44,874 nt of DNA from Streptomyces sp. H39-S7 (GCF_027158205.1 NZ_JAPVLU010000060.1:1-44874), one strand, 5' to 3'. Counted from the stretch's first letter, positions 23,411-31,892 are shown. Made by a program: numbers and translations. The notes: a model not told the origin generated them from the letters alone.

Positions 23411-24445
23411 CTATTGCAGGCTGACGCGGTGCGGGTGGGTCGGGTCGGCGGGGCAGGTGAAGATCCGCAGTGATCCCCAGCGACCCAGCGAGATCTGCGT
23501 GGGGATGTTGGCGTCGAGCTCGTCGACGACGGGCTGGTCCTCGACCGGCACCCAGCTGCGGCTGCCCCCGTCCCATTCCTTGCTGTCGATCGTGAGGAGC
23601 AGGTCCATGGGACGCCCGCAGGAGCAGTCGACGGGCATCGGATCGGTCAGATGCCACGAGGCGAATCCACCGACCTTCCAGCCTGGCGGAATCGAGAGGT
23701 CATGCTGGTACGTGGGACCCCCCACGCCGTCCTTGTCCTCGTCGTCCCCTTCGTTGGCTTCCTCCCACTCCTCGATACGCTCCTGGAGGTCCCGAGGCAG
23801 CAGGCCCTCGTACTCGTGCTCCAGTACCTGCTCGGGGTGGAGCACGCAGGGCTCGGGTACGTAGTCGCCCCTGCCGACGACCTTCGGTTCTGGCGCCTCG
23901 ATGAGCGGGCCGGTAACCTCCGCGGCGTTGCGCCAGCGCAGGTGGAGGCCCGGGTGCTGCCCGTCGCCGTGCCGGTCGAAGGGGCACCAGAACACCTGGA
24001 GCAGGTCATTGTCGCCGGGGCCCTGAAGGCCGGGGACGTCCCGGGTGAACAGCTGGGTCACCGCGAGCAGCGGAATCGGGTCGGTGTCGGCGAGTTCGGG
24101 GGCGTGCCGGCCGCGGCGGAGGGATTTGAGCACCTCGCGCTCCTCGTCCGTCGGGCCCTCGGGCGTGCCGGAGTCGGAGGGACGGCTCCATGCTTCGGCG
24201 AGGATCCGCCGTCGCAGCCTGACGTCCCGCAGCAGTTCGCCCCTGCCGCGCGGATGGGGTTCCTGGCAGAAAGGCCACTCCTCGCCCGCGGGCCAGAGGA
24301 ACGGCCCGCCGACCGAGCTCTGGTCGCGGGCAGGGGTGCCGGGCCGGGGGTGGAGGCGCGTGCCCATGCGGCGATGGGCGGACACCTCGGGAACCAGGGC
24401 CGGGGCCTTGACGTCGACGGGGCGTTCCGGCGTGGTGCGAGTCAT
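23411..24445 (-). CDS. DUF1963-like (YwqG-type) protein
   Basis: A 344-residue soluble protein. The layout VGGPFLWPAGEEWPFC near residues 45-60, LLQVFWCPFD, the Glu/Asp-rich linker EWEEANEGDDEDKDG and the cysteine pairs CSCGRPMDL and CPADP match Streptomyces DUF1963/YwqG-related proteins. No activity is known to me. ATG 24445 has a strong site (GGAGGGGAG). The TAG at 23413-23411 is followed by an open in-frame stretch (see separate entry). Confidence 0.7.
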   Translation of the reverse strand: MTRTTPERPVDVKAPALVPEVSAHRRMGTRLHPRPGTPARDQSSVGGPFLWPAGEEWPFCQEPHPRGRGELLRDVRLRRRILAEAWSRPSDSGTPEGPTDEEREVLKSLRRGRHAPELADTDPIPLLAVTQLFTRDVPGLQGPGDNDLLQVFWCPFDRHGDGQHPGLHLRWRNAAEVTGPLIEAPEPKVVGRGDYVPEPCVLHPEQVLEHEYEGLLPRDLQERIEEWEEANEGDDEDKDGVGGPTYQHDLSIPPGWKVGGFASWHLTDPMPVDCSCGRPMDLLLTIDSKEWDGGSRSWVPVEDQPVVDELDANIPTQISLGRWGSLRIFTCPADPTHPHRVSLQ

Positions 24446-24521
24446 CGCTCCCCTCCGTTGTTGTCACCGTCCGCCAGCATATCCGGGCAGGTCCCGCGGC
24501 CTTCGGGTGGCGCAGGCTTCG

Positions 24522-25124
24522 TCACCCGGGCATCACTGTGGTCTCGCCGCCGGACGTCGCAGGCTGGGCAGCTCGCAGCTTGTCCAGCCGGGAGGTCTGT
24601 TCGGCTGCGCTCTTCGCGATGGTTGCGGCCAGTGCCTTCGCCGTGTCGGCCTGGCCTTGGGTTTGCTCGCTGGCGCAGAGCATCCGCGACTGCGTGAAGT
24701 GGGCGCTCAACGCGTCGGTGAAGATCCGGTCGAACGCCCGGCCGTTCGCGGCGGCCGCCTTTTCGAGGGTGCCGAGGCTGACCATGCCCGGCATGTTGTG
24801 CCCCTCGTGGGGGTTGGTATCCGGGGTACCTGAAAGCCGCAGCGCTGCGCGAAGGCTGAGCAGGTCTTCGCGGAGTGTCGATCCGGTCTTCGCCGCAAGC
24901 GTGGCCAGGGTCGGGTCTGCTGTGCGGGAAGGAGCCAGATCGGTCATGAGCCGCGCACGCTCGGCCATGGGGATCATCAGCTGAATCCAGGCGGTGTCGG
25001 TGGCGTTGAAGGCCGGACTCGGCGACGCCCCGGCTGTCGGCTGCGTGGTGCAGCCGACAGCCAGGAGCGCCAGGGCCACGGCGCATGCCGACCATAGGGT
25101 CAGAACGCGCCGGCGGAGTTGCAT
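24522..25124 (-). CDS. DUF305-like lipoprotein lacking the usual histidines
   Basis: A 200-residue lipoprotein: signal peptide with the lipobox LAVGC (Cys25), then two helical halves. WIQLMIPMAERARLM and HNMPGMVSLGTLEKAAAANGRAFDRIF follow the DUF305 pattern, but the family's MIPHHQ-type and HHxGA histidines are missing (MIPMAE, and DALSAHFTQ), so copper or metal binding as proposed for DUF305 proteins is doubtful. ATG 25124 lies 25 bases inside the upstream gene, showing coupling. Confidence 0.75.
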   Translation of the reverse strand: MQLRRRVLTLWSACAVALALLAVGCTTQPTAGASPSPAFNATDTAWIQLMIPMAERARLMTDLAPSRTADPTLATLAAKTGSTLREDLLSLRAALRLSGTPDTNPHEGHNMPGMVSLGTLEKAAAANGRAFDRIFTDALSAHFTQSRMLCASEQTQGQADTAKALAATIAKSAAEQTSRLDKLRAAQPATSGGETTVMPG

Positions 25125-26470
25125 TTCGCCTTCTGGGTGATGCAGTCCTTCACGCGGTGTCCGAGAGCGGCGTTGTCCCAGGCGTTGAAGAAGTCACCGT
25201 GGATGGACGATGCCATGCCTGAGGCCAGGCGGAAGCCTGCGGTGGTGCCGCTGGTCGGGTAACTGGTGACGAACGAGAGGTTGGGGATGGCGACGGGGTA
25301 GGCGCCGCTGCACTTGCCGTCGTAGGTGAACGCCACGTGCGACTTGTGGTCGGGACTGTCGAGGTTCTTGCCGTCCCAGCAGTCGGGGAAGACGAGCTGG
25401 TGGGTGAGGTGGGCTGTGGGCGCGCAGAGCGGCCAGTTGCCGTCGGCGCTGCGGCCGATCTCACCGCCCGCGCCGGCGCACCAGAACTGGCCGGGCGATC
25501 CCGCCGGGGTGGATGTCTGTGTCTTGGCGTTGCCTGCGATCATGCGGAATCCCTGCGGGAAGGGCACGGTCGCTGAGGGGTCGGTGAGCCGGGAGCCGTA
25601 GTAGACGATCATGCCCTCGGATTCGACGGCCGTGTTGTTCTCGTAGAGGGTGGGGATCCAGTACGCCGAGAGGTCGTTGGCGGGGGCGCAACTGGTCGGC
25701 GTGTTGGCCAGCAGCGACTGGGTGGTGGTGAACGCGTCGGTGCTCTTGTTACCGAAGAAGCTGTGCATGTGGGACGCGCCGGGAAGGCCCGGAAGGACGA
25801 TGGGGTCGTCCGGCTTGGAGTGACTGTAGGTGCAGGTGGCGTTGAACTCCGGAACGCGGACCACACCGGCGGGCACCGTGGCAGGCGTCATCGCACGGTA
25901 CTGCGCCAGCTGGGCGTTCCACTGGGCCTGGTCGATGGGAACCCATCCGGCCGCGGGGGCGTCTCCGGCGCCGGCGAAGGAGAACCAGTTGATGTTCACG
26001 AAGTCGCCGGGTGCCGTGCTGCGCAGCACAGCGAACACCGTCTGGGAACCGGTGGGGTGGGTGGTGACGTCGGTGGCCTGGGTCGCCCAGTTCTGCCAAC
26101 CGCCGGTCGGGGAGATCGGTATGACGGCGAGCAGCGGTCCGGTCAGCCCGACGGTGCGCAACTCCACTGTGCCTGAGCCGACGGCGGAGGCGACCCGGGC
26201 CGAGACCGTCAGCCCGCCGGCCGCGCCCAGATCGACGTTGTCGAAGCGCATCCAGTCGCTGTTGGCGAGGTACGCGGCGTTCTGCCCACCTCCGGTGTCC
26301 GCGGTCGCCTCCAACGCCACACCCGACTGGGCTGCGTAGGACTCGGCCTGGACGGTGACCGTCGCGGCCTGCGCCTGCTGGGCCGCGACGGTCAAGCTCA
26401 GCGCCGCGGCCAGCACGATCGCCAGAGCGCTGGCCAGCAGTGTGTACAGATGGACGGGATATCTGCGCAT
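25100..26470 (-). CDS. Secreted DUF1996 protein with N-terminal CBM6-like module
   Basis: A 456-residue exported protein. After a signal peptide (cleavage near AQAA, residue 36) comes a beta-sandwich carbohydrate-binding module (VQAESYAAQSGVALEAT, DWMRFDNVDLG; about 37-170). The DUF1996 domain follows with HMHSFFGN, CAPANDLSAYWIPTLY and CWDGKNLDSPDHKSHVAF. DUF1996 proteins of fungi and actinomycetes are secreted and probably act on carbohydrates, mechanism unsettled. ATG 26470 has AAGGAAG upstream. First gene of an operon with the DUF305-like lipoprotein, likely repressed by the divergent LacI protein. Confidence 0.88.
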   Translation of the reverse strand: MRRYPVHLYTLLASALAIVLAAALSLTVAAQQAQAATVTVQAESYAAQSGVALEATADTGGGQNAAYLANSDWMRFDNVDLGAAGGLTVSARVASAVGSGTVELRTVGLTGPLLAVIPISPTGGWQNWATQATDVTTHPTGSQTVFAVLRSTAPGDFVNINWFSFAGAGDAPAAGWVPIDQAQWNAQLAQYRAMTPATVPAGVVRVPEFNATCTYSHSKPDDPIVLPGLPGASHMHSFFGNKSTDAFTTTQSLLANTPTSCAPANDLSAYWIPTLYENNTAVESEGMIVYYGSRLTDPSATVPFPQGFRMIAGNAKTQTSTPAGSPGQFWCAGAGGEIGRSADGNWPLCAPTAHLTHQLVFPDCWDGKNLDSPDHKSHVAFTYDGKCSGAYPVAIPNLSFVTSYPTSGTTAGFRLASGMASSIHGDFFNAWDNAALGHRVKDCITQKAKCNSAGAF

Positions 26471-26808
26471 CTCACTTCCTTACGGGCGTGGGGGGAAGGG
26501 CCCGATTGTTGCCGGGCACAGGGATGGGGGAGCCGGGCGGCGGGGTGTGCCCGCGGCGTGGTCCGGGTGTTCCGGGCCCCCGAGGGGCGGGGCGGAAGGG
26601 CCCAGGAGATAGGGAACGCCGGGTGGTTGGGCACCTGATCCTTGCCAGGAGAGATGACGGTCCGGCCGTCCAGCCCGTGGATGGTGCCCTTGCTGTTCCG
26701 TTCGACAGCCCGCGAAGAGCAGGACCTCCACTGCATGGGCAAGGGGCGGGGCGAGCGGTGCAAGCGAGCGCTGAGGCCATGGGGGTCAAACCCGGGTTGA
26801 GGCGACGC
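26471..26808. other. Leader/intergenic stretch without a gene
   Basis: Apart from the LacI-type sites further right, this stretch upstream of the DUF1996 start holds no gene I can support. GCAAGCG at 26760-26766 is an inverted copy of CGCTTGC at 26814-26820, which may be another half operator. Confidence 0.5.
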
Positions 26809-26821
26809 GGTAGCGCTTGCA
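26809..26821. promoter_or_regulatory. LacI-type half operator
   Basis: GGTAGCGCTTGCA has the AGCGCT centre and a right half like the GalR/LacI consensus. The left half is diverged. One of several related sites in this gap. Confidence 0.4.
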
Positions 26822-26847
26822 TGGCCGACTCCTCATGTGGGGGAGGC

Positions 26848-26863
26848 GAGGGAGCGCTCCCTC
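26848..26863. promoter_or_regulatory. LacI-type operator, perfect 16-bp palindrome
   Basis: GAGGGAGCGCTCCCTC is a perfect palindrome. Its core GGGAGCGCTCCC equals the core of the known CebR box of Streptomyces (TGGGAGCGCTCCCA). It lies just after a minus-strand promoter-like pair, where a repressor would block the DUF1996 operon. Confidence 0.75.
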
Positions 26864-26869
26864 ATGGTG

Positions 26870-26898
26870 AGAATGGAGCGGCGGATGGGGACTGTCAA
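26870..26898 (-). promoter_or_regulatory. Candidate promoter of the DUF1996 operon
   Basis: On the minus strand TTGACA (26898-26893) is followed after 17 bases by CATTCT (26875-26870). The transcript would start near the 16-bp LacI-type palindrome. The leader would be about 390 bases. Confidence 0.45.
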
Positions 26899-26947
26899 TA
26901 GAGCTGTCACCATGAGAGAAACAGGGATGTAACACATACCTGGGCCC

Positions 26948-26961
26948 AGGGAGCGGTCCCT
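26948..26961. promoter_or_regulatory. Second LacI-type operator, imperfect
   Basis: AGGGAGCGGTCCCT differs from the core of the 26848-26863 site by one base (C to G). It lies 100 bases away, between that site and the LacI gene. Confidence 0.55.
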
Positions 26962-27003
26962 CGTGATCCACGGGGCACGCCCCCAGTCACCGAGGTGGCG
27001 CCG

Positions 27004-27020
27004 TGGGAGATCGACTCCCA
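27004..27020. promoter_or_regulatory. Third palindrome before the LacI gene
   Basis: TGGGAG (27004-27009) and CTCCCA (27015-27020) flank ATCGA. The arms are those of the CebR-type box, but the centre is longer. It lies 130 bases before the regulator start and may serve autoregulation. Confidence 0.5.
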
Positions 27021-27149
27021 AGCAGGCCCAAGTCGCCCCGGCCTGCGGATACGCTGCGTACATCGCCATGACGCAGAGCCGGAGGTCGCCCCGATGAGAA
27101 ATCCCGCCCCGCGCACGAACCCGGGCAGCGGAACGGGGGACGGACGGGT

Positions 27150-28142
27150 ATGAAACGCCCTACTCTCGACGTGGTCGCAGCCCGAGCGGGCGTGTCCAAA
27201 TCGAGCGTCTCCCGTGTCATCAACGGTGAGATGACGGTCGCCCCGCAGATCCGGGACGTGGTCATGCGCGCCGTGCACGAGCTGGGCTACGTCCCCAACG
27301 GGGCGGCACGCAATCTGGTCACCCGCCGCACCGACACCCTCGCCGTAGTGGTCTCCGACCCGCCGCAAGGAGTCGTCTCCGACGACCCCCTCTTCTCCGC
27401 TGTGGTCCGCGCCGTCAGCAGAGAGCTCGAGACGGCGGGCAAACGGCTCGTGCTCATGCTCGCGGAATCGGACCAGAGCCGGACCAGAGTGGTGCAGTAC
27501 ATCGCCGGCGGCCACGTGGACGGCGTGCTTCTTGTGGCCCTGCACGGTACGGATCCCCTGCCGACCGCACTGGCCCGGCAGGGTCTGCCGGTCGTGTCCT
27601 TCAACCGCACCTCCGCACCGGACGTCCCGTACGTGGCGCTGGACAACGCCGGCGGAGCGGCACTGGCCGTGCGTCACCTTCTCGAACGCGGCCGTCGCCG
27701 GATCGCCACCATCACCGGGCCGCTCGAACTGTACGAGGCGCGTGAACGTCTCGATAGCTACCGTCGGACGCTGCGTGACACCGGCCGGCGCTCCATCGTG
27801 GCACTAGGCGACTTCACCAGAGCCTCCGGCGCCGAAGCCATGCGGCAGCTGCTGGAGGACGATCCCGACCTCGACGCAGTGTTCGCAGCCAATGACCTGA
27901 TGGCCATCGGAGCCCTGCGCACCCTCCGTCAAGCGGGCCGACGTGTCCCCGAAGACGTGGCGGTCGTCGGCTTCGACGACATAGAAGCCGCGTCCTACAC
28001 CACTCCCGCGCTCACCTCGGTGCGCAGCCCGATGGCCGACCAGGCCACCGCCGCCGTTCACCTGCTCCTCGGCCTGATCGACGGCGGCCCCACCGGGCCG
28101 GTGATCATGCCGAATGAACTCGTGGTGCGCGAATCGACCTGA
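27150..28142 (+). CDS. LacI family transcriptional regulator
   Basis: A 330-residue sugar-responsive repressor candidate. The N-terminal helix-turn-helix and hinge (LDVVAARAGVSKSSVSRVIN, then LGYVPNGAARNLVTRRT) are standard; the periplasmic-binding-protein-like ligand domain ends with MADQATAAVHLLLGLI. ATG 27150 has only a weak G-rich site upstream. Its divergent partner is the secreted DUF1996/CBM6 operon, so the effector is probably a sugar released from the polymer bound by that protein. Confidence 0.92.
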   Translation: MKRPTLDVVAARAGVSKSSVSRVINGEMTVAPQIRDVVMRAVHELGYVPNGAARNLVTRRTDTLAVVVSDPPQGVVSDDPLFSAVVRAVSRELETAGKRLVLMLAESDQSRTRVVQYIAGGHVDGVLLVALHGTDPLPTALARQGLPVVSFNRTSAPDVPYVALDNAGGAALAVRHLLERGRRRIATITGPLELYEARERLDSYRRTLRDTGRRSIVALGDFTRASGAEAMRQLLEDDPDLDAVFAANDLMAIGALRTLRQAGRRVPEDVAVVGFDDIEAASYTTPALTSVRSPMADQATAAVHLLLGLIDGGPTGPVIMPNELVVREST

Positions 28143-28462
28143 TCTCCCGACAGCACGGCTCACCCCGCGCCGTTCGATATCCGGTTGGTTTCGGGATCGT
28201 CGCCCCAGGGGGTGTTGTCAACCTGTCAGGGTTTCGATTTCACATTGCGGACGGAAGCGTTCGGAAATTCGAGATATTAAATCGTGTTCTGCGCAGACAT
28301 ACATCCAGATTCCTTGGCCGAAATGATGATCGCAGTGCACTGGAGAAAGCGGTTGCCTGGGCAGTTCCATGGACTGCACCGCCTATGCCGTGCAAGGCGA
28401 CAGGGCCGCCAATCCGGCGTGGACCGGAGCTCGCTCCCACCGCGACACCCACCGGAGCCCTC
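28143..28462. other. Intergenic stretch, no gene seen
   Basis: AT-richer than its surroundings around 28230-28340, as expected for a promoter of the following lipoprotein gene. No clear hairpin or repeat. Confidence 0.5.
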
Positions 28463-29017
28463 GTGCCCTTTCGCCTCCCGCCCCGCCGCACGATCGCCCT
28501 GTCCTTGGCAACCAATCTGCTCATCCCGCTCGCCACAGGACTCGCCGGCTGCTCCCTGACCAGCTCCTCGGGCAAGAACTGCGACGGCTCCGAGCCGCGG
28601 CTGAAGGAGCTGGCCGCCCTCACGATCCTCGACAGCCGCCCACCCCACACCACGGTGCCCAAGAATTACGGCAGCGTCACCACCGATTGCAATGACGGCA
28701 GCGGCGGCGACGCTTGGCTCAGCGCCTACCGGGTGTATTCCTTCCCCGGGTCAAAGGCCGACCTGTTCGCCTACTACCGACAGGTCGCGGCAGCGAACCA
28801 CTGGACTGAGCAGCAGGACACCAACTCCATGAGCGTGCCCCCCGAGGTCGAAGGCATCTGCTTCACCAAAGGCGGAGACGGTGATGCGATCCTGCTGACG
28901 GTCGACTTCCGGACCGAGTCCCTCTGGCCCGCCCCTGTCGACTTCGGGGCTGGAACCGGTTACAAGATATCCGCCGAGTCCGCGATCGACGGAGCGAAGA
29001 CCGACTGCTGGAAATAG
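28463..29017 (+). CDS. Putative lipoprotein, unknown function
   Basis: A 184-residue exported lipoprotein. A basic start (VPFRLPPRRT), a hydrophobic segment and the lipobox LAGC (Cys about 30) are followed by a globular part with four further cysteines (NCDG, TDCND, GICF, DCWK) that could form two disulfides. The GTG at 28463 has CGGAG six bases upstream; an upstream in-frame ATG lacks one. I do not recognise the family; similar small lipoproteins are common in Streptomyces. Confidence 0.7.
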   Translation: MPFRLPPRRTIALSLATNLLIPLATGLAGCSLTSSSGKNCDGSEPRLKELAALTILDSRPPHTTVPKNYGSVTTDCNDGSGGDAWLSAYRVYSFPGSKADLFAYYRQVAAANHWTEQQDTNSMSVPPEVEGICFTKGGDGDAILLTVDFRTESLWPAPVDFGAGTGYKISAESAIDGAKTDCWK

Positions 29018-29433
29018 GCCCCCAGGTCCGGCCCAGGCATGGGCAGCCTGCCCGCGGGCTGTCGGTGGACTGCCGCGCTGGCGCGCTCACGCGACAGCTG
29101 ACACCCGGGCGCAGCAGGCGCTCATCTCACCCCGCCTGGTCTCGTCATTGATCACCGCCACGCAGCGAGGCGCAGGTCCGGGTCCCAGGCGGTCAGCGCG
29201 TTCCGGCGCGGGGAAAAGCGCCTCGGTGTGGAGGAATGCTGAAAGCCTCCGCACACCCTTCTGGTGAAAGAGGAGTGGGGCGGTCGCCGCGTCCGCTGCT
29301 GGGCTTCGACCACCCCAACGCCATCACCAGCCGGGCCGATGGGGGCCGCCTCCTACCGGCGGGCACGATGCACCGGCGAGGCCATCGACCGGCACGGAGC
29401 AATGCGTTCGAGAGCGCCCCTTGGGCGGTGGGG
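29018..29433. other. Intergenic stretch, no gene seen
   Basis: About 415 bases between convergent genes. Only short GC-rich inverted repeats near 29040-29065 (around GCCCGCGGGC) are visible, possibly a terminator for the lipoprotein gene. Confidence 0.5.
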
Positions 29434-30282
29434 TCAGCCGATGATGGCGACCGGGGCGTCCCAGGCGTTGCGGTCGACGGTGAGGGTGTAGCCGCCGCGG
29501 GTCTCTTTGCTGTTGGCCTGGTACTGGTGGGCCCGGCTGTGGTCGGTGTACAGCTTCGGGTTCCAGGGCCAGTCCTTGGTGGTGGTCTCCTGGCCGTTCC
29601 ACAGGGCGTACCAGAGGTTGCCCGGCAGGTCTGTACGGTCCTGGGCGGTGGCGATGGCCTTGGCGCTGGAGGTGCTGAAGCCGTAGAGGCCGCCGCGGTA
29701 GGTCTTGGTGCGGAGGGTCTTGCTGAAGGCCCGTACGTAGGTGAGGGTGGCGTCGTTGCAGGCCTTGTCGGCGGTGTTGTACGACTCCATGTTGAGGTAG
29801 ACGGGGCTGCCGGCCTTCATGCCGAGGGCTGCGGCTTTGGCGATCGCGTCGTTGGCGTTGCTGACCCCGACAGCGGTGGCGGTCGCTGCGGTGAACCGTT
29901 CCTTGTTGCCGCTGGTCTGGCAGGGCGGCTGAGCGCCGACGTAGAGGGGGATGACCCGCCAGCCGGCGGTGTCGACCGACTTGACCCAGGACTTGGTCAG
30001 GTTGGGCTGGGCGCACCCGCGGTTCTTTCCGCCGATGTAGACCGCGACACCGCTGTAGTAGTTGTCCTTCTTCCATGCGTTCATCGCGGTGAGGGAGGGG
30101 GCGGTGCAGGCGTCGAACGCCCGGCCTGTGTAGGTCTTCTGGGCCGGCCACGTCGTGGCCGCCATCGAGGTCTGCGCCACGACCCCGGCACCGGCTACGA
30201 CGACGACGCTTGTCGTCGCCAGGGCGATGTAGCGGCCTTTTTTCGACAACCGGTGCTTCGGCATTCCCCGCCCCAAAAACAT
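29434..30282 (-). CDS. Secreted DUF1906 (glycoside hydrolase-like) protein
   Basis: A 282-residue exported protein. After a signal sequence (about residues 17-41) comes the domain beginning TGRAFDACTAPSLTAMNAW, with YIGG, GWRVIPLYVG, SPVYLNMESYN and LWNGQE. This is the DUF1906/Rv2525c-like glycoside-hydrolase-like TIM barrel, related in fold to GH25 lysozymes; the acidic residue in NMESY is the candidate catalytic group. ATG 30282 has GGAG six bases upstream, but that site lies in a hairpin. ATG 30264 is an alternative start. Confidence 0.85.
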   Translation of the reverse strand: MFLGRGMPKHRLSKKGRYIALATTSVVVVAGAGVVAQTSMAATTWPAQKTYTGRAFDACTAPSLTAMNAWKKDNYYSGVAVYIGGKNRGCAQPNLTKSWVKSVDTAGWRVIPLYVGAQPPCQTSGNKERFTAATATAVGVSNANDAIAKAAALGMKAGSPVYLNMESYNTADKACNDATLTYVRAFSKTLRTKTYRGGLYGFSTSSAKAIATAQDRTDLPGNLWYALWNGQETTTKDWPWNPKLYTDHSRAHQYQANSKETRGGYTLTVDRNAWDAPVAIIG

Positions 30283-30283
30283 T

Positions 30284-30307
30284 CAGGCTCCGGGTCTCCG
30301 GAGCCTG
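30284..30307 (-). promoter_or_regulatory. Hairpin that can hide the DUF1906 ribosome site
   Basis: CAGGCTCCG (30284-30292) and CGGAGCCTG (30299-30307) pair perfectly around GGTCTC. On the minus strand the arm nearest the ATG contains the GGAG ribosome site, so folding would block initiation at 30282. Confidence 0.5.
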
Positions 30308-30519
30308 GTCATCATATGCGGAGGCGGTTCGACCACAGTGGCCGGCCAGGTCCTCCGACACCGCTCCCAGGGCAGTGCTATCCGCCCTGCCCCCGTACGC
30401 GAGCCGCCGGGTGCCCTCGCAACAGCCGGCCTTCGTCCCGTCCGTCTCGGAGCCGACCTCTGTCTCGAATCCGGAGCCCGAGTCGAACTCCGATCCGACC
30501 TCGCAGCCGTGCTCGATCG

Positions 30520-30647
30520 CCGGTGCGCGGGGGCGTGCGCGAATGCCATCTCGTAGTCGGCGCCCAGCGCGTCGAACAGCACGCTGGCGGGCGGCTGTTG
30601 GTGGTCGTGCGTCTCGCGGTCCCTTCGCTCGTCGGCCCGCGTCGTCA
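30520..30647 (-). pseudogene. 5' remnant of a class I SAM-dependent methyltransferase
   Basis: From a GTG at 30647 the frame reads PPASVLFDALGADYEMAFA and then HAPAHR (to about 30520). This is the conserved opening of a common Streptomyces methyltransferase family. After that the sequence changes to a low-complexity Ser/Gly/Glu-coding stretch and no SAM-binding motif follows. So only about 43 codons remain. Confidence 0.6.
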
Positions 30648-30754
30648 CAGCCGTCGACGCGGGCCACAATGGCGGCCCGGTGCGCGTCCCGGCGGGCCGG
30701 ACAGGGGAGAATGAAGGATTACACAGCGGTCGACCCTTGCGGAGGAGCGGGGAG

Positions 30755-31279
30755 ATGCAGGACGAGCGAGCGGGGCAGGCCGCCGGGCCCGAGGACCTTA
30801 TCGATGTTTCCCGCCTGGTCACGGCGTACGACGCACTGCACCCCGACCCGGCCGAGCTGGGCCAACGAGTGGCGTTCGGCACCTCGGGACACTGCGGCTT
30901 GTCCCTCGTGGCGGCGTTCAACGAGGAACACATCGCCGCCACCAGCCAAGCCATCTGCGAGTACCCCGCCGCGCAGGGCACCGATGGGCCGCCCTTCCTC
31001 GGCGCAAAGGCGCTGCTCGCCGAGTCGTCCCCGCGCCAGGTCACCGCCGACACCCTGGCCGGAGACCCAGTCACCACGGTCCTCACCGAGGCACCCGACA
31101 ATGGCGCCCCCCTCGGTGGCATCAAGGTTGCCACCACCGCCAATGCCTGCTTCGCGGCCCGGCCTTCGGGCACCGAGGACTTCTGCAAGATCTACGGGGA
31201 GTATTTCCTCGGGCAGGATCATGTGCGGCAGGTCCAGGAGGAGGCCAGGTCCGTGGTACTGGCGGGGCTGGGCGCCTGA
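30755..31279 (+). pseudogene. pgm: Phosphoglucomutase with a large in-frame deletion
   Basis: The 174-codon frame joins the N-terminus of alpha-D-glucose phosphate-specific phosphoglucomutase (RVAFGTSGH, LVAAFNEEHIAATSQAI, to about residue 84) to its C-terminus (RQVTADTLAGDPVTTVLTEAP, FAARPSGTEDFCKIYGE). The normal enzyme has about 546 residues, so some 370 are missing, including the catalytic serine loop and metal site. The conserved SGHRG reads SGHCG. ATG 30755 keeps a strong ribosome site (GGAGG region), so a short protein could still be made. Inactive as a mutase. Confidence 0.82.
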
Positions 31280-31280
31280 C

Positions 31281-31844
31281 GTGGACGAGGCAGTGATGAC
31301 GGCGCTCGTCGCCGCAGGGGCCGCGATCGGCGGCGGAGCGTTGACGGGGGTGTTCACCTTTGCCGCCGCCAAGCGCCAGGCCGCGGCCGCGTGGGCGGCG
31401 GGGGAGCGGCAGGCTGCCGCCGCCTGGGAGGCCGGACGGCAACAGGCAGCCGCCGCCTGGGATGCGGGCCGACTCCAGGCTGCGGCCCAACTCGACGTGG
31501 CCCGCCGGACGCTCACCGAACAGACGCTCGCGAACCAGCGGGCGGTGCGGCGGGCGGCGTACGTGACGTTTCTGAGCCGGACCGACAGCGCCCAACTGGC
31601 CCTGACGTCATGGCAGAGCGCCATCGGCACGGCGGAGGAGTCGCCACGGCGGCGGGAGTACGACGCCGCGTTGGGCGCGGTGGGGGAAGCGCTCAATGTC
31701 GTACATCTGGAAGGGCCGGATCCCGTGACGGCGGCGGCGGAGACGCTGCGGAGTTCCCTCGCCGTCACTGCGTCCGGGACCCAATACCGCGTGGCACAGG
31801 TGGCGTTTCTGGGCGCGGCTCGCATGGCGCTCATGCCTGTGTAG
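31281..31844 (+). CDS. Membrane-anchored repeat protein with coiled-coil-like stretch
   Basis: A 187-residue protein. A hydrophobic N-terminal helix (ALVAAGAAIGGGALTGVFTFAAA) is followed by about four copies of a 10-11-residue unit of the form RQAAAAWxAG (about residues 32-72), then a helical domain. Start GTG 31281 lies two bases after the phosphoglucomutase remnant's stop; ATG 31296 is an alternative. No family known to me. Possibly co-transcribed with the STAS gene 48 bases downstream. Confidence 0.65.
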   Translation: MDEAVMTALVAAGAAIGGGALTGVFTFAAAKRQAAAAWAAGERQAAAAWEAGRQQAAAAWDAGRLQAAAQLDVARRTLTEQTLANQRAVRRAAYVTFLSRTDSAQLALTSWQSAIGTAEESPRRREYDAALGAVGEALNVVHLEGPDPVTAAAETLRSSLAVTASGTQYRVAQVAFLGAARMALMPV

Positions 31845-31892
31845 TGCGTGCCGGGCCGATAGGATCCGGAGTGCAGGACAGGAGGAGGTCTG

